A DNA stretch of 6,114 nt, taken from assembly GCA_009779295.1 (NCBI GenBank), contig WREN01000147.1:1-6114 (forward strand), written 5' to 3'. The translations under genes and the position numbers were made by a program. Below the pieces are notes generated by a model. That model worked only from the letters and a program-made list of their open reading frames with translations, had not been told where the DNA came from and did no database searches. Positions 4,385-6,114 of the stretch are shown here, piece by piece (position 1 is the stretch's first letter; every line of letters begins with the position of its first letter). The DNA is from Oscillospiraceae bacterium. Its GTDB lineage: Bacteria > Bacillota > Clostridia > Oscillospirales > CAG-272.

Positions 4385-6114
4385 ATGATTACACTTACAC
4401 ATAACGGCGTTTTCTTGCCGGAAAATAAAAATATTACGATTGCGGAAGCAAGAAAGAACACGATTGCGTATCAAATTTTAAATACGCATAATACATCCGG
4501 TAACGACGAAAAGCTGAAAATCAAATTCGACGCGATGGCTTCGCACGACATCACTTACGTGGGAATTATCCAAACCGCGCGGGCAAGCGGTTTGAAAGAA
4601 TTTCCCATTCCCTACGTACTCACCAACTGTCACAACAGTCTGTGCGCGGTCGGCGGCACGATCAACGAGGATGACCATATGTTCGGATTTTCCGCCGCGA
4701 AAAAATACGGCGGGATTTATGTTCCGGCACATCAGGCGGTCATACATTCGTACATGCGCGAAACGATTAGTGGTTGCGGCAAAATGATCCTCGGCTCCGA
4801 CAGTCACACGCGCTACGGCGCGTTGGGTACGCTCGCAATCGGTGAAGGCGGTCCCGAACTTGTCAAACAGCTTCTCGGACGCACTTACGATATTAATATG
4901 CCGCAAGTCATCGCGGTCAAACTCACAGACACTCCGAAACCGGGCGTAGGTCCGCAGGACGTCGCGCTCGCTATCATCGGCGCGGTGTATAAAAACAACT
5001 TTGTCAAGGATAAAATCCTTGAGTTTATCGGCGACGGGATAAAAAATCTGCCAATCGAATACCGCAACGGCATAGACGTTATGACTACGGAAATGGGGTG
5101 TTTGTCGTCGATCTGGGAAACCGACGAAGCTACGGAGCAATATTTTATTAATCACGGCAGACCCGACGCGTATAAAAAACTCGCGCCGAACGGCGTTGCG
5201 TACTATGATGGGATAATTGAAGTTGATTTATCACAAATCAAAAGCATGATTGCGCTTCCTTTCCATCCGAGTAACGCGGTCACGATTCGCGAATTTATCG
5301 ACAACCCATATAAATATTTTAATAAAGTTAAAGTAATCGACAGCAAAATCCATGTAGACCAAGGTATCATCGCGGGATGTGCGGGCGGAACGTTCGACAA
5401 CTTGTGCGCCGCTGCGGATATTTTACGCGGCAAGAGCGTTGGGAACGGCGCGTTTAGTTTGTCCGTTTACCCCGGAAGTCAGCCTGTGATGAGCGCGATT
5501 TTGAAGAATGGCGTAGCGTCCGACATTATCAACGCCGGCGCGATTCTGCGCACTGCGTTTTGCGGACCATGTTTCGGCGCGGATAATATTCCGGCGAACG
5601 ACGGTTTCAGCATTCGCCACACGACGCGCAATTTTGAAAACCGCGACGGCTCGATTCCTAAGGACGGGCAAACCTCCTACGTAGCGCTCATGGACGCGCG
5701 TTCGGTCGCGGCGACGGCAATAAACGGCGGCGTTCTCACGCCCGCCGACAGTTTGGATATTGATTATTCCACGCCGGAATATATTTACGATGATACTGCA
5801 TACCGCAACCGCGTGTTTAACGGTTATGGTTCGCCCGATGATTCTGTTGAACTTATATTAGGTCCAAACATCACAGACTGGCCGGAAATCAAGCCACTCG
5901 GCGAAGATATGTGGATGCAAGTCGCATCGGTACTTCTCGACCCTTTGACGACGACCGATGAACTCATTCCGTCCGGCGAAACTTCGTCGTACCGCTCCAA
6001 TCCAATTAAACTCGCGCAATTTGCGTTGTCGCGCAAGGATCCGGGTTATGTTGCGCGTACTAAACAAGCTGTGAACGGCAGCGTCATTTACGCTGTCAAA
6101 CCTGGCGACGGTTC
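4385..6114 (+). CDS. Aconitase-family [4Fe-4S] hydratase (3' end beyond the window)
   Basis: The frame stays open for 576 codons from ATG 4385 to the right edge. The product is an aconitase-superfamily hydratase of the type annotated only as 'hydratase' in Clostridia. Landmarks: TNCHNSLCAVGG (residue 81 on), GSDSHTRYG (137 on), a PFHPSN motif, GCAGG with Cys 332, then TAFCGPCFGA with Cys 393 and Cys 396, and IRHTTRNFENRDGS. The three cysteines match the iron-sulfur cluster ligands of aconitase, and GSDSHT and TRNF-NR match its substrate-binding segments. It should be a soluble lyase that moves water across a carboxylate double bond; citrate itself is not assured. Relatives have about 750 residues, so the C-terminal swivel domain is probably mostly outside. 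It is divergent from the GH20 operon, with its own promoter and ribosome binding site. The family is certain; the substrate is not. Confidence 0.92.
   Translation, partial: MITLTHNGVFLPENKNITIAEARKNTIAYQILNTHNTSGNDEKLKIKFDAMASHDITYVGIIQTARASGLKEFPIPYVLTNCHNSLCAVGGTINEDDHMFGFSAAKKYGGIYVPAHQAVIHSYMRETISGCGKMILGSDSHTRYGALGTLAIGEGGPELVKQLLGRTYDINMPQVIAVKLTDTPKPGVGPQDVALAIIGAVYKNNFVKDKILEFIGDGIKNLPIEYRNGIDVMTTEMGCLSSIWETDEATEQYFINHGRPDAYKKLAPNGVAYYDGIIEVDLSQIKSMIALPFHPSNAVTIREFIDNPYKYFNKVKVIDSKIHVDQGIIAGCAGGTFDNLCAAADILRGKSVGNGAFSLSVYPGSQPVMSAILKNGVASDIINAGAILRTAFCGPCFGADNIPANDGFSIRHTTRNFENRDGSIPKDGQTSYVALMDARSVAATAINGGVLTPADSLDIDYSTPEYIYDDTAYRNRVFNGYGSPDDSVELILGPNITDWPEIKPLGEDMWMQVASVLLDPLTTTDELIPSGETSSYRSNPIKLAQFALSRKDPGYVARTKQAVNGSVIYAVKPGDG

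Noticed and set aside
4478..5155. 225-codon minus-strand ORF
   Set aside because: It lies antisense to the aconitase-like gene, lacks a plausible start signal, and its product looks like no protein family; it is a shadow of GC-rich third positions.
5203..6067. Several further minus-strand ORFs of 69-82 codons
   Set aside because: All are antisense to the continuous plus-strand hydratase frame, which carries the recognisable motifs.

Overview
The window looks like a chromosomal piece from a Clostridia-like Firmicute. It is AT-rich between genes and moderate in GC within genes. The tRNA gene carries its CCA, the sigma-A-type promoters are clear, ribosome binding sites are of the strong Gram-positive kind, and the gene families fit: DUF3791, BspA-type leucine-rich repeats, a cytoplasmic GH20 and a clostridial aconitase-like hydratase. 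The lineage is inferred from these traits, not from a marker gene.

Bases 1 to about 925 are an eroded accessory segment. It starts with the C-terminal end of an IS5-type transposase (+ strand) and the presumed right end of that element. Next comes a two-gene minus-strand unit read leftward from a near-consensus promoter (659-687). Its first gene is an unrecognised small ORF with a frameshift (364-605). Its second is a DUF3791 protein (119-352) whose ideal ribosome binding site faces an ATA codon where ATG is expected, and whose stop codon touches the IS end. The gene-free stretch 606-925 holds the promoter, a 15-bp palindrome, a small terminator, a tandem 11-bp repeat and the tRNA terminator. 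All of this lies just beyond the 3' end of a tRNA-Arg(ACG) gene (926-1001), the usual place for integrated elements.

Bases 1001 to 4164 are a tidy minus-strand transcription unit. A GH20-family glycoside hydrolase without a signal peptide is followed, with a 7-nt overlap, by a secreted or membrane-anchored leucine-rich repeat protein. The tRNA promoter sits over the 3' end of the LRR gene.

Bases 4165 to 4384 are a divergent control region. Two back-to-back promoters of nearly the same build (17-bp spacers, extended -10) fire in opposite directions. The GH20-side promoter would start its RNA inside a terminator-like hairpin. That hairpin pairs better as minus-strand RNA and ends in seven U, suggesting an attenuated leader or a tiny RNA. 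A second promoter candidate lies beyond the hairpin.

From 4385 to the right edge runs a long plus-strand gene without a stop in the window. It encodes the catalytic core of an aconitase-family [4Fe-4S] hydratase. The minus-strand ORFs lying over it are shadows.

I do not see a clearly new multi-gene system. The best leads are the hairpin between the divergent promoters, the GH20 plus LRR coupling, and the decaying island beside tRNA-Arg.
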